A DNA stretch of 64,000 nt from an uncultured Pelagibacteraceae bacterium (GTDB taxonomy: Bacteria; Pseudomonadota; Alphaproteobacteria; Pelagibacterales; Pelagibacteraceae): the NCBI GenBank assembly GCA_902632545.1, contig CACPCX010000004.1, positions 1-64,000 of the forward strand, given 5' to 3'. The translations under genes and the position numbers were made by a program. The notes under the pieces are model-generated. The model was not told where the DNA came from. It was given only the letters and a program-made list of their open reading frames with translations, and searched no databases. Below, in pieces: positions 10,145 to 19,144 of the stretch (position 1 is its first letter; each line of letters starts with the position of its first letter).

Positions 10145-11770
10145 ATGATTAATAAAAATTCCTTAGGCATTTTAGGTCAAGTTTATTCAAGTATCAAAAA
10201 AAGTTTTAAATCAATTTATAAGAATTCGAATTTTTATGAAAAAAAAATATCAAAAACTCTTAGTAACGGTTTTGAATACAAACCAAGTCCTCATTTACTA
10301 TCTTCTATAATTAAATACCAAAAAAAGAAATATAAAATTGAAGATTTTGCCATTGATTCAATTTGGAAAAATAATTTAAGTCCAAAAGATTATGAAAAAT
10401 TGAATAATTTTTTTTGGTTTTTCAGCTTAGATTTAAAGTCCTCCAAAAAGACTACACAAACAATTATAAAAAATTGGATTTCAAACAATACCAAATATCA
10501 AAAAAAAAGTTGGGAATTTGATTTAACAGCAAAAAGAATTATTTCATGGTTATCAAATCACAAACTTACTTATGAAGATAGTGACCAAAAATATAGGTCT
10601 ACTTTTGATCATATAATACAGAAACAAGCCAACCATTTATTAAATGAAATTAAAAATCCAAAAGAGGTAGAGAATAAAATGATTGGTTGTGCTGCAATAA
10701 TTTTGACAGGATTAGCTTACAAAAATGAAAAGCAATATCTTGATAATGGGCTAAATTTATTAAAAAATATTATCAAATTTTCAATTGATAACCAGGGTTT
10801 TCCAAAATCAAGAAATATAAGACAATTAATATTTTATTTAAAATACTTTATAATAATTAGAGAGTGGTTTAAAGAATCTCAAAGTTTAATACCTGAATAT
10901 ATTGATGAAACAATTTATTATTTAGGATCTAGTTACGCTTTTATTTGGCAAAATATACAACAAGATATTTTTTTTAATGGGAATTTTTTGTCTGAAAATA
11001 AAGATTTTGATCTGTACTTAAAAAGATTTGGTTATAACTTTAAGAGTCAAATTAATGAACTTGGTGGATACACAATACTTAAAAATAAAAAAATAATTCT
11101 AGCTGCTGATATCGGTTCTAGTCCTAGTAAAATTTTTTCCTATGATTATCAAGCAGGCGCTTTATCATTTGAAATTTTTTCAAATGATAAAAAATTAATT
11201 TCAAATGCCGGTTATTATTCAGATAGAAATAATAAATTTAATAAATTATCACGAAGTACTGCTTTACATAACACTTTGACAATTGAAAATTGCTCATCAT
11301 GTAATTTTATAAAAAATCAAAGTAATTTAATTATAAACAAAGGATTAAAAGTAACAAAAAAAAATATAATTTTTGAAAAAAATTATTGGAAAATATCAGG
11401 TGCACATGATGGATATTCAATTGAATTTGAAACCAATTACGAGAGAGAAATTGAGTTCTACCCAGAACAAATGAAATTTATTGGTTATGAAAAATTATAT
11501 AGAAAAACACCCAATAAAGAAATTAAATTTGACATTAGATTTCATCTTGATCCAAACTCTAAAGTGATGAAAACACAAGATAACAAATCTATACTAATTG
11601 AAATAGACGAAGAGGGTTGGAAATTTAGTTGTGATAACTTTGATATTAATATTGATAATGGTTTATATTTCGGTAATAAAAATTCATATAAAGATAACCA
11701 GAATATTTTTATCTCGGGAATGAATAATGAGAAAGAACAGATAATAAAGTGGGAGATCAGTAAATTATAA
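10145..11770 (+). CDS. Heparinase II/III family protein
   Basis: 541 residues with an N-terminal helical (alpha/alpha toroid-like) half and a C-terminal beta-sandwich half typical of the heparinase II/III family. Recognisable pieces are WEFDLTAKRIISWL near residue 122, GFPKSRNIRQLIFYLKYFI near 220, and a late AGALSFEIF ... ALHNTLTIENCS stretch in which the family places a catalytic His. There is no signal peptide. Homologues sit between rpe and purH across Alphaproteobacteria; the substrate is unknown and is not likely to be heparin. The stop overlaps purH by one base. Confidence 0.88.
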   Translation: MINKNSLGILGQVYSSIKKSFKSIYKNSNFYEKKISKTLSNGFEYKPSPHLLSSIIKYQKKKYKIEDFAIDSIWKNNLSPKDYEKLNNFFWFFSLDLKSSKKTTQTIIKNWISNNTKYQKKSWEFDLTAKRIISWLSNHKLTYEDSDQKYRSTFDHIIQKQANHLLNEIKNPKEVENKMIGCAAIILTGLAYKNEKQYLDNGLNLLKNIIKFSIDNQGFPKSRNIRQLIFYLKYFIIIREWFKESQSLIPEYIDETIYYLGSSYAFIWQNIQQDIFFNGNFLSENKDFDLYLKRFGYNFKSQINELGGYTILKNKKIILAADIGSSPSKIFSYDYQAGALSFEIFSNDKKLISNAGYYSDRNNKFNKLSRSTALHNTLTIENCSSCNFIKNQSNLIINKGLKVTKKNIIFEKNYWKISGAHDGYSIEFETNYEREIEFYPEQMKFIGYEKLYRKTPNKEIKFDIRFHLDPNSKVMKTQDNKSILIEIDEEGWKFSCDNFDINIDNGLYFGNKNSYKDNQNIFISGMNNEKEQIIKWEISKL

Positions 11771-13308
11771 TGAAAAAAAAAATCAAAACAGCTCTTATTT
11801 CTGTATCTGACAAAAAAAACTTAAAACCTTTATTAAATATTTTAAAAAAAAATAAAATTAAAATAATCAGCTCAGATGGAACCTATAAAGAAATTAAAAG
11901 ATTAAAGTTCAAGTGTTTAGAAGTGTCTAAATTTACAAATTCACCTGAAATTTTAGAGGGCAGAGTAAAAACTCTACATCCAAAAATACATGCAGGAATC
12001 TTAAATAAAAGAGAAAAAAAATCTCACCTTAAAGATCTAAAAGATAATAATTTTGAAAATATTGATTTAGTTATTGTTAATTTTTATCCATTTGAAGACG
12101 CCCTTAAAAAAACACTAGAACATAAAAAGATTATAGAAAATATAGATATTGGTGGACCTACAATGGTCAGATCTGCAGCTAAAAACTATAATGATGTAAC
12201 TGTAATAACGTCTTCAGACCAATACGAGGAATTAATTCAAGAATTAAAAAAATTCAAAGGATCTACCTCTTTAAATTTTAGAGAAAAACTTTCAAGGATA
12301 GCGTTTACTGAAACAGCTTATTACGACTCCGTAATTTCAAGCTATTTTAATAAAAAAACAAACACAGTTTTTCCCAAGAAAAAAATTATACATGGAAATC
12401 TAATAGAGCAACTTAGATACGGAGAAAATCCTCACCAAAAAAGTGCCATTTATTCAAGTAGTTCAAATACAAATTTAAAACAAATTCAAGGAAAACAATT
12501 AAGTTATAACAATTATAATGACGTATTTAGTGCTCTAACTATTTCAAGATCTTTACCAAAAGGCAGAGGAACAGTTATAGTAAAACATGCAAATCCATGT
12601 GGAGTTTCTACTAAAAAAAATCATTTAGACAGTTATAAGTCTGCCCTTTCTTGTGACCCTATAAGTGCTTTTGGCGGAATAGTTTCTTGTAATTATAAAA
12701 TTACAAAAAATTTAGCTGCAGAATTAAATAAGTTATTTTTAGAAGTAATAATTGCAAACGGGTTTGATAGTAATGCCATCAAAATATTAAAAGCTAAAAA
12801 AAACTTAAGATTAATTGATGGAACAATTTATAAGTTAGAAGAACTTTATAAATTTTTATCATTTAACCAAGAGATAATGATACAATCAGATGATTTAAAT
12901 TTCTTTACAAAAAAAAAATTAAAAATTGTATCAAAAAAAAAACCAACTTCTAAACAACTCAAAGATCTTATTTTTGCATTTAATGTGTGTCGATATGTAA
13001 AATCAAATGCTATAGTATTGGCATCTAACGAAACAACCGTTGGTATTGGTTCTGGTCAACCAAGTAGATTGGACAGTTGTCAAATAGCAATAAATAAAAT
13101 GAAAAAATTTAATCTTCAAAATGATAATTTAGTTGCTGCATCAGATGCATTTTTTCCTTTTGTAGACGGTATTGAAAAATTGGTGCAAGCTGGGGTTAAT
13201 GCTATAATTCAACCTTCTGGATCTATAAGAGATAAAGAAATTATTAAGTTTGCAAATGAAACTAATACTGTTCTACTTTTTTCAAAAACAAGACACTTTA
13301 GACATTAG
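11770..13308 (+). CDS. purH: Bifunctional AICAR formyltransferase / IMP cyclohydrolase
   Basis: 512 residues, two domains. The N-terminal IMP cyclohydrolase domain carries ALISVSDKKNL, GRVKTLHPKIHAGIL and NFYPFE. The C-terminal formyltransferase domain carries LRYGENPHQKSA, VIVKHANPCGVS and the late ASDAFFPFVDGIEKLVQAGVNAIIQPSGSIRD (read in two parts). It performs the last two steps of purine synthesis to IMP. Start and heparinase stop overlap by one base. The 3' end overlaps the convergent phhB by 11 bases, which is tight packing without a terminator. Confidence 0.97.
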   Translation: MKKKIKTALISVSDKKNLKPLLNILKKNKIKIISSDGTYKEIKRLKFKCLEVSKFTNSPEILEGRVKTLHPKIHAGILNKREKKSHLKDLKDNNFENIDLVIVNFYPFEDALKKTLEHKKIIENIDIGGPTMVRSAAKNYNDVTVITSSDQYEELIQELKKFKGSTSLNFREKLSRIAFTETAYYDSVISSYFNKKTNTVFPKKKIIHGNLIEQLRYGENPHQKSAIYSSSSNTNLKQIQGKQLSYNNYNDVFSALTISRSLPKGRGTVIVKHANPCGVSTKKNHLDSYKSALSCDPISAFGGIVSCNYKITKNLAAELNKLFLEVIIANGFDSNAIKILKAKKNLRLIDGTIYKLEELYKFLSFNQEIMIQSDDLNFFTKKKLKIVSKKKPTSKQLKDLIFAFNVCRYVKSNAIVLASNETTVGIGSGQPSRLDSCQIAINKMKKFNLQNDNLVAASDAFFPFVDGIEKLVQAGVNAIIQPSGSIRDKEIIKFANETNTVLLFSKTRHFRH

Positions 13309-13642
13309 ATATTTGATCTATTTTTGCAGCAAGAATAAAATCACTCTCTGCTAAACCTTTTATTGCATGTGTAAATATTTTAATTCTTGCGTAACCCCAT
13401 CCAAACCATAAATCAGGATGATGACCCTCAGACTCAGCTATTGCTCCAACTTTGTTTACAAATTCTTGACTTTGCAAAAAATTATCAAATTTAAAATTTT
13501 TAATTAGATGAAAACCATCAATTTTATCTTCCAAGACTTCCCAGCCATCAACTTTTTTAAGATATTTGTGTATTTCTTCTGAATTAAATGGAGAAATATT
13601 ACCTTCGCAAGGAACACATTTTTTATTAACTAAATCACTCAT
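13298..13642 (-). CDS. phhB: Pterin-4a-carbinolamine dehydratase
   Basis: 114 residues from the ATG at 13642. It dehydrates 4a-hydroxytetrahydropterin, regenerating the cofactor of pterin-dependent hydroxylases. The family signature EGHHPDLWFGW gives His74 and His75, with His92 in KIFTHAIKGL. A longer open frame reaches 13696 but its extra 18 codons lie inside the tRNA-Gly gene, so I reject that start. It is expressed towards purH and overlaps its last 11 bases. No pterin-dependent hydroxylase gene is in the window, so the partner is unknown. Confidence 0.95.
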   Translation of the reverse strand: MSDLVNKKCVPCEGNISPFNSEEIHKYLKKVDGWEVLEDKIDGFHLIKNFKFDNFLQSQEFVNKVGAIAESEGHHPDLWFGWGYARIKIFTHAIKGLAESDFILAAKIDQISNV

Positions 13643-13651
13643 AATTTTTTT

Positions 13652-13726
13652 TGGAGCGGGCAAAGGGGGTCGAACCCTCGACCTTCTCGTTGGCAACGAG
13701 ACGCTCTACCACTGAGCTATGCCCGC
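13652..13726 (-). tRNA. tRNA-Gly, anticodon GCC
   Basis: The minus strand from 13726 folds as a cloverleaf: a seven-base acceptor stem GCGGGCA / TGCCCGC, a D arm AGCTCAGTGGTAGAGC, the anticodon stem TCTCG/CGAGA with loop TTGCCAA (anticodon GCC, glycine), and a T arm with GGTTCGAC. CCA is encoded at the 3' end (13652-13654). Only nine bases separate it from phhB downstream, so both may be on one transcript. Confidence 0.98.
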
Positions 13727-13850
13727 TTGTTCTACAAACGTTAAAACTATTGCCTTTTTTAATATTAAGCAATAGACAAAATAATTCAAAAATAAATTTT
13801 TTATTTTAGGATTGTGACAAACTTCAATATTATTAAAAAATTATTTATGG

Positions 13851-13856
13851 TATATT
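13851..13856 (+). promoter_or_regulatory. Candidate -10 element of the LON-domain gene
   Basis: TATATT lies only seven bases before the ATG at 13864, which would place the transcript start at or next to the start codon. There is no convincing -35 at 17 bases upstream and no ribosome binding site. Weak evidence alone, but similar in spacing to the hslV and grpE promoters in this window. Confidence 0.35.
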
Positions 13857-13863
13857 TTAGATT

Positions 13864-14508
13864 ATGAAAAAAGAAGATCTTCCAATTAAAATCCCGGTGT
13901 TTCCTCTAAGTAATTTTATTATATTTCCAAAAACTACTGTACCATTAAATATATTCGAACCACGTTATATAGACATGATAAATGATAGCATGAAATCGAA
14001 TAAATTAATCGGAATGATACAACCAAAAACTTCAGATATTAAACAAATTAAACCAGAATTACATGAAGTTGGTTGTGTTGGAAAAATCACTAGTTTTAGA
14101 GAAACCGAAGATGAGAGGTTTATAATTGAAGTTAAAGGTTTAATTAGATTTAGAAAAATTACAGAATTGAGTACTGAAAATAAATATAGGGTCTTAGAAG
14201 TAAATTTTAAAGATTTTTATCAAGACCTAGAAAACAAAAAAGAAAATTTAAAATTTTCTGATCTTGAGTTGATTTTTAAAGATTTAAAATCTTTATTTGA
14301 AAAAAGAGGATTTATAATTAATTGGAAAGCTCTAGAAAAGCAAAGCCTCGATGAAACAATTAATGCGCTTGCTATGGCATCACCTTTTTCTTTAGAGGAA
14401 AAACAAGTTCTGTTAGAGGCACGAAATTTAGATAATAGAAAAGAAAAAATTTCCCAGATTTTAAGTACTTATAACTTTGATAATTTTGACAACACAACAA
14501 TTCAGTAA
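13864..14508 (+). CDS. LON substrate-binding-domain protein
   Basis: 214 residues made only of the LON (ATP-dependent protease La N-terminal) domain: IPVFPLSNFIIFPKTTVPLNIFEPRYIDMI at the start (residues 9-38, read in parts) and VGCVGKITSFRE near residue 71. No AAA+ or protease domain follows, so it is not the Lon protease. Such stand-alone proteins are widespread in Alphaproteobacteria; their function is unclear, perhaps substrate or RNA binding. It is convergent with the ubiH-like gene, with one base between stops. Confidence 0.9.
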   Translation: MKKEDLPIKIPVFPLSNFIIFPKTTVPLNIFEPRYIDMINDSMKSNKLIGMIQPKTSDIKQIKPELHEVGCVGKITSFRETEDERFIIEVKGLIRFRKITELSTENKYRVLEVNFKDFYQDLENKKENLKFSDLELIFKDLKSLFEKRGFIINWKALEKQSLDETINALAMASPFSLEEKQVLLEARNLDNRKEKISQILSTYNFDNFDNTTIQ

Positions 14509-14509
14509 T

Positions 14510-15586
14510 TTAAAAGTTTATTCCCTTATCAGCCACTTTGGTAAATAATTTATTTAAAAAACGATTTTTTCCTATAATTTTCACTGATTTACTTAAAAAA
14601 TTATTATTTAATTTTCTCTCGAAATTAAAAAATTCTTGAACTAAATCAATACTATTTGAAAAAATAAAATTTTTATGTCTAAAATTTTTTTCAAATTCAT
14701 AATTAACGGAACTGTCAAGAGGCAAACCTAAATCTATTTTATTTTTAATAATATTAATAAAAAGTTCTATATCTCTAACTGTCATATTAAACCCCTGACC
14801 AGCAAGTGGATGGATTCTATGTAACAAATCACCAAATGCTAAAATATTTTTATGATAATAAGATCTTAAATTAAAAGATTTTAATTCAAAATTTTCAATC
14901 TTCCCAATTGTTTTTATTTTATATTTAATATTATGTTGATTTATAAGATGAATTATTTTTTTTCTATCAACGTCTTTTGAATTGTATATTGAATACACAA
15001 TTGATGTTTTGTTTTTCGATAATGGTAAAAAAGCTAGTGGACCAATTTTAGTAAATATTTGAACAGCTATTTGATTTGAAATTTTTTTATGATTTATGAC
15101 AGTTGTGTAAGCAGAACTGTTGTAAGTTTTTTCAATTTTTTTACTAAAATATTTTTTTGTAAAAGCATTATTATATTCGGTATTTATTATTAAATTGTAT
15201 TTGTCTAATTTTATTAGTTTTTTTTTTGGTTTTATTTTTTTAAAATATTTATTTTTAAATAAATGTTTATTTAAAACTTCATATAACTTGTGGTTTTTTA
15301 TTATCGAAAAAAGTTGATTATTTCTATTTTCAAAATTTAATATTTTTTCATTTTTATTCTTATCAGTATAAATTTCAATTTTATTTAATTTCCAACTAAT
15401 TTTTTCTATATTTATTATATTTTTATTAAAATAATTAAAGTTACTTTTTGAAATGCCTATAGTTCTAGAATGGTTGATTTTATGATTTTTATTCGATGAA
15501 ACTAAATCAACAAAAATATTTTGATTAACTAAAGCTTTTGCTAAAGCTAAAGCTGTTAAACCTGAACCAAGTATAAAAACTTTCAT
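14510..15586 (-). CDS. FAD-dependent ubiquinone-biosynthesis hydroxylase, UbiH/UbiF family
   Basis: 358 residues from the ATG at 15586, chosen because MKVFILGSGLTALALA starts directly with the FAD-binding GxGxxxxxxA motif; an upstream ATG at 15610 would add eight residues. The second FAD motif FGDLLHRIHPLAGQGFNMTVRD (about residues 255-276) is clear. Members hydroxylate the ubiquinone ring. Overall it is very lysine- and asparagine-rich and diverged between the motifs, so whether it acts at C1, C5 or C6 cannot be told. It is divergent from ftsK across 63 bases. Confidence 0.88.
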   Translation of the reverse strand: MKVFILGSGLTALALAKALVNQNIFVDLVSSNKNHKINHSRTIGISKSNFNYFNKNIINIEKISWKLNKIEIYTDKNKNEKILNFENRNNQLFSIIKNHKLYEVLNKHLFKNKYFKKIKPKKKLIKLDKYNLIINTEYNNAFTKKYFSKKIEKTYNSSAYTTVINHKKISNQIAVQIFTKIGPLAFLPLSKNKTSIVYSIYNSKDVDRKKIIHLINQHNIKYKIKTIGKIENFELKSFNLRSYYHKNILAFGDLLHRIHPLAGQGFNMTVRDIELFINIIKNKIDLGLPLDSSVNYEFEKNFRHKNFIFSNSIDLVQEFFNFERKLNNNFLSKSVKIIGKNRFLNKLFTKVADKGINF

Positions 15587-15649
15587 ATTAATTTTTAATT
15601 TTAACAACAAAAATTAGATGATACAAAGTGGTAAAATTGATTCATAATT

Positions 15650-17734
15650 ATGGATATAAAAAAAACAGCTAATTTATTTGCTAATTTTACTATTAAAAGG
15701 GTAGCAGAGATTTTTGGGATAACTGTTTTTTGTTCTGGAATTTTATTATTATTTTCACTGTTAACCTATTCGCCAGAAGACCCTAATTTCATTTTTCCAG
15801 AAAATACAAAAATTGAAAATATTTTAGGTTTTCGTGGAAGTTTTATTTCAGATATTTTTTTTCAATCAGTAGGCCTTATTTCATATTTGTTCTCATTTAC
15901 TTTAATGGTAAGTGGTATCAATATTATTAGAGTTAAAAAATTTTTTTTAATAATTGAAAATATATTCTTTGCAGTAATTTATTCTATACTAGGAACTTTA
16001 TTTTTAGCGTATTTTTATTCAGAGGCCTTTGTTCTATACATAAATGGAAATGGAGGCTTTATAGGTAGTTATTTAAATCAAACATTTTTGAATTCAATGA
16101 TTTTAATTAATGAAGTAATTTTTTATTATTTTTTGATTATTTCAATTATTTTTTTATTTTTAATCAGTATTAATTTTCATCCAATAAAATTTTATGAATT
16201 AATTAGAAATTTAATTCGAGTTTTTACAAAAAAAGAAAGAAAAAATTATACTGATAAAAGTGAAGTAATCAGTGAATATATCCCTCAAGAAGAAATAAAA
16301 AATCTTATACAAGAGGATTTACCTTTTATAAAGGCTGATAATAAAAGCAAAAATGTAACCAAATTTAAATTACCAGACATGGATTTATTAAAAACTCCTT
16401 CTAAAAAAGAAAGAGAAAGTCTTGAAAAAAGTGAAACACAAGATCCTGAATTTTTAGAAAAAATTCTCTTAGATTTTGGTGTTAATGGCAATATTAAGAA
16501 AGTAAGCCATGGACCTGTGGTAACTTTAAATGAATTTGAGCCAGCAGCTGGTGTTAAGGTTTCAAAAATAATTAATTTATCTGATGACATTGCAAGAAAT
16601 ACTAGTTCAGAATCTGCAAGAATAGCTACGATCCCAGGAAGCAATACCGTTGGCATTGAACTGCCAAACAATGTTAGAGAAAATGTTTATTTAAGCGAAA
16701 TTTTAAACAATCCCGATTTCAAAAAAAGAGACATTAAATTGCCGATTGCATTAGGAAAGAGTATTTCTGGTAAACCTATAGTCGGGGACTTATCATCAAT
16801 GCCCCATCTACTTATCGCAGGTACAACAGGATCAGGTAAATCTGTCTGTATCAATACTATAATATTGTCTCTTCTCTATCGACATACACCTGAAAAATGT
16901 AAATTTATTCTAATAGATCCAAAAATGCTTGAGTTATCAACATATGAAGGAATTCCGCATTTATTGTGCCCTGTAATAACTGAAGCTAAAAAAGCTGCGT
17001 CTGTTCTTGGTTGGGTAGTTAAAGAAATGGAGAGCAGATATAGACTTATGACTAAAGAAGGAGTCAGAAACATCGATAGCTATAATACAAAACACAAACT
17101 TCCAATGCCTTATATTGTTGTTGTTGTTGATGAAATGTCGGATTTGATGTTAGTAGCAGGTAAAGAAATTGAGAACTATATTCAAAAATTATCACAAATG
17201 GCTAGAGCAGCAGGGATCCACATCATTATGGCCACTCAAAGACCTAGTGTTGATGTAATTACTGGAACAATTAAAGCAAATTTTCCAACAAGAATATCAT
17301 TTCAAGTTACTTCAAAAATAGATAGTAGAACAATTTTAGGTGAGCAAGGTGCAGAGCAATTATTAGGAAAAGGGGATATGCTATATATGTCTTCCGCTAA
17401 TCGTATAGTTAGAATTCATGCTCCTTTCGTTTCTGATGGTGAAATTGAACAAATAAACAATTTTTTAAGATCACAGGCTGAGCCTGATTATGTGGATGAA
17501 ATTTTAAATTTTGCAGATGAAAAGGAGGTGGGTGATAGCCAAAATCTAGGTGATAAAGATGATCTCTATCAACAGGCTATAGAAATTATAAGATCAGAGG
17601 GAAAAGCTTCCACTTCTTTTTTACAAAGGAAACTCCAAATTGGTTACAACAGAGCTGCAAGAATTATTGACATGATGGAGTCAGATGGAATTGTAAGTAA
17701 AGCTAATCATGTTGGTAAAAGAGACGTTCTGTGA
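15650..17734 (+). CDS. ftsK: DNA translocase FtsK
   Basis: 694 residues. Four membrane helices occupy the first ~170 residues, then a short linker (shorter than in E. coli), then the motor domain with Walker A AGTTGSGKS (residues 390-398), VVVVDEMSDLM (Walker B), IIMATQRPSVDVITG, and a C-terminal winged-helix gamma domain (about 630-694, SFLQRKLQIGYNRAARIIDMM). FtsK pumps DNA at the division septum and activates XerCD at dif; the gamma domain reads KOPS-type sequences. It is followed directly by lolA. Confidence 0.97.
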   Translation: MDIKKTANLFANFTIKRVAEIFGITVFCSGILLLFSLLTYSPEDPNFIFPENTKIENILGFRGSFISDIFFQSVGLISYLFSFTLMVSGINIIRVKKFFLIIENIFFAVIYSILGTLFLAYFYSEAFVLYINGNGGFIGSYLNQTFLNSMILINEVIFYYFLIISIIFLFLISINFHPIKFYELIRNLIRVFTKKERKNYTDKSEVISEYIPQEEIKNLIQEDLPFIKADNKSKNVTKFKLPDMDLLKTPSKKERESLEKSETQDPEFLEKILLDFGVNGNIKKVSHGPVVTLNEFEPAAGVKVSKIINLSDDIARNTSSESARIATIPGSNTVGIELPNNVRENVYLSEILNNPDFKKRDIKLPIALGKSISGKPIVGDLSSMPHLLIAGTTGSGKSVCINTIILSLLYRHTPEKCKFILIDPKMLELSTYEGIPHLLCPVITEAKKAASVLGWVVKEMESRYRLMTKEGVRNIDSYNTKHKLPMPYIVVVVDEMSDLMLVAGKEIENYIQKLSQMARAAGIHIIMATQRPSVDVITGTIKANFPTRISFQVTSKIDSRTILGEQGAEQLLGKGDMLYMSSANRIVRIHAPFVSDGEIEQINNFLRSQAEPDYVDEILNFADEKEVGDSQNLGDKDDLYQQAIEIIRSEGKASTSFLQRKLQIGYNRAARIIDMMESDGIVSKANHVGKRDVL

Positions 17735-18282
17735 TGTTAAGATTTTTTTTGATAACAATTTTCTTTCTTTTTATGCTTAATTCAAATGCTGATGTAAAAA
17801 AAAAAATTATTCAAAATCTGAAAAATACTAAAAATTTAGATTTTAAATTTGAACAAAATGTTAATGGTAAAGTAGAGAATGGTAATTGTACAATAGAATA
17901 TCCAAAAAAAATATTTTGTGAATATGCTAGAAGTAACAATAAAATTTTAGTTTCGAATGGAAAATCTTTAGTTGTTAAAACTATTTCAAGCTATTATCGG
18001 TATCCCTTAGAAAAAACCCCCTTAAACATTATTTTGGATAAAAATATTCTAATCAATAAAATTAAATCTTTAAAAGAAAGAACAATCGATAACAATCTTA
18101 TTAATTTTTCTATTTTAGAAAATGATAACGAAATAAATATTTTTTTTGATAAACAAACGTATGATTTAATTGGTTGGCAAAACACCGACATGTATCAAAA
18201 TTTCAGTATTACATTTCTTTCATCTATTAGAAAAAATAGAGTGCTGTCTAAAAACTTATTTCGTATACCTGCTCAAAATTAG
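17734..18282 (+). CDS. lolA: Outer-membrane lipoprotein carrier protein LolA
   Basis: 182 residues from the ATG at 17734, which overlaps the ftsK stop as TGATG; a GTG three bases earlier is also possible. The N-terminal signal peptide (MLRFFLITIFFLFMLNSNA) sends it to the periplasm, where LolA carries lipoproteins to the outer membrane. The body has LolA-like NLKNTKNLDFKFEQNVNG, CTIEYPKKIFCEY and ILVSNGKSLVV. ftsK-lolA is a common alphaproteobacterial pair. Its stop overlaps that of the convergent acetyltransferase by four bases. Confidence 0.9.
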   Translation: MLRFFLITIFFLFMLNSNADVKKKIIQNLKNTKNLDFKFEQNVNGKVENGNCTIEYPKKIFCEYARSNNKILVSNGKSLVVKTISSYYRYPLEKTPLNIILDKNILINKIKSLKERTIDNNLINFSILENDNEINIFFDKQTYDLIGWQNTDMYQNFSITFLSSIRKNRVLSKNLFRIPAQN

Positions 18283-18782
18283 ATATTTAATATTTCAGTT
18301 TTAAATATTTTCATGCCTCTTGAAATATAATTTTTCAGAGCATTTTCGTGATCTAAGGAACAAGTATGTACCCAAACTCGTTTAGTGTTGTTTACAAATG
18401 ATTTTTTAATAGCTTCAGACAATAAAAAGGATCCTAATTTTTTATTCTGATATTCTTCTAAAATTCCAAAATATGCGATTTCTGTCTCTTCATTTTCTGG
18501 ATGAAAAATTAATTCAAAAAATCCAACTAAATCATCTTTGTGTTTAAAAACGTATGAGTTAACATTTTTATAGGAAACATAATTAATCCATTTTTCTTCT
18601 GACCATGAAAGTCTATCTACCCATTTGTGTTTTTTACCGATATTCTTATAGAAAAATTTATTTAGTTGAAAATTAATTGGATTGATTAAACTTAGAGAAT
18701 AATCTTCAGATGGTTTGTTTCCTTCCATTAAATCTTGAAGAGAATTAATTTCTAAATAATTTCTTTTAACTTTTTCTGTCAC
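18279..18782 (-). CDS. GNAT-family N-acetyltransferase
   Basis: 167 residues, start GTG at 18782, overlapping the HIT gene stop as GTGA. The acetyl-CoA binding region is visible as EIAYFGILEEYQNKKLGSFLLSEAIKK (about residues 96-122, Q/R-x-x-G-x-G/A like), with a following VHTCSLDHENALKNYISRGM typical of GNAT strands beta5-alpha4. Substrate unknown. Coupling to the HIT gene suggests co-expression rather than shared function. Confidence 0.88.
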   Translation of the reverse strand: MTEKVKRNYLEINSLQDLMEGNKPSEDYSLSLINPINFQLNKFFYKNIGKKHKWVDRLSWSEEKWINYVSYKNVNSYVFKHKDDLVGFFELIFHPENEETEIAYFGILEEYQNKKLGSFLLSEAIKKSFVNNTKRVWVHTCSLDHENALKNYISRGMKIFKTEILNI

Positions 18783-19144
18783 TCCACCATTTTCCCAACT
18801 CGTTCTCCTCCAAATAAATGAAAATGTAAATGAGGCACTTCTTGACCGCCGTGATCACTGATGTTTGCTAAAGCTCTATAGCCCTTGCCTACTTCTGTTG
18901 AAATACCAAGCTTTTTAGCAACTATATTAATACCTTTTAACAAACCAACCATTTCCTCAGAGGAAGCATTTAAACTAAAATCATCTAAGTCAACATATTT
19001 TCCCTTGGGAATAACTAATGCATGAATTTTTTTTTGAGGATTAATGTCATGAAATGACAAAACAAAATTGTCTTCATAAATTTTATTACAAGGTATTTCT
19101 CCACGTAAAATCTTTGCAAAGATATTTTGATCGTCGTAAGCCAT
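18779..19144 (-). CDS. HIT-family nucleotide-binding protein (HinT-like)
   Basis: 121 residues, a histidine-triad protein. It has the HinT-type start (NIFAKILRGEIPCNKIYED), ALVIPKGKYVDLDDF, and the catalytic HxHxH triad HLHFH at residues 105-109 followed by LFGG. HinT enzymes hydrolyse nucleoside phosphoramidates and aminoacyl-AMPs. Located directly after mtkB with no gap and before the GNAT gene, it reads as the tail of the mtkA-mtkB transcription unit. Confidence 0.95.
   Translation of the reverse strand: MAYDDQNIFAKILRGEIPCNKIYEDNFVLSFHDINPQKKIHALVIPKGKYVDLDDFSLNASSEEMVGLLKGINIVAKKLGISTEVGKGYRALANISDHGGQEVPHLHFHLFGGERVGKMVE

Noticed and set aside
13643..13696. Longer N-terminus for the pterin dehydratase gene
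   Set aside because: The extra codons lie inside the tRNA-Gly gene; the family start fits the ATG at 13642.
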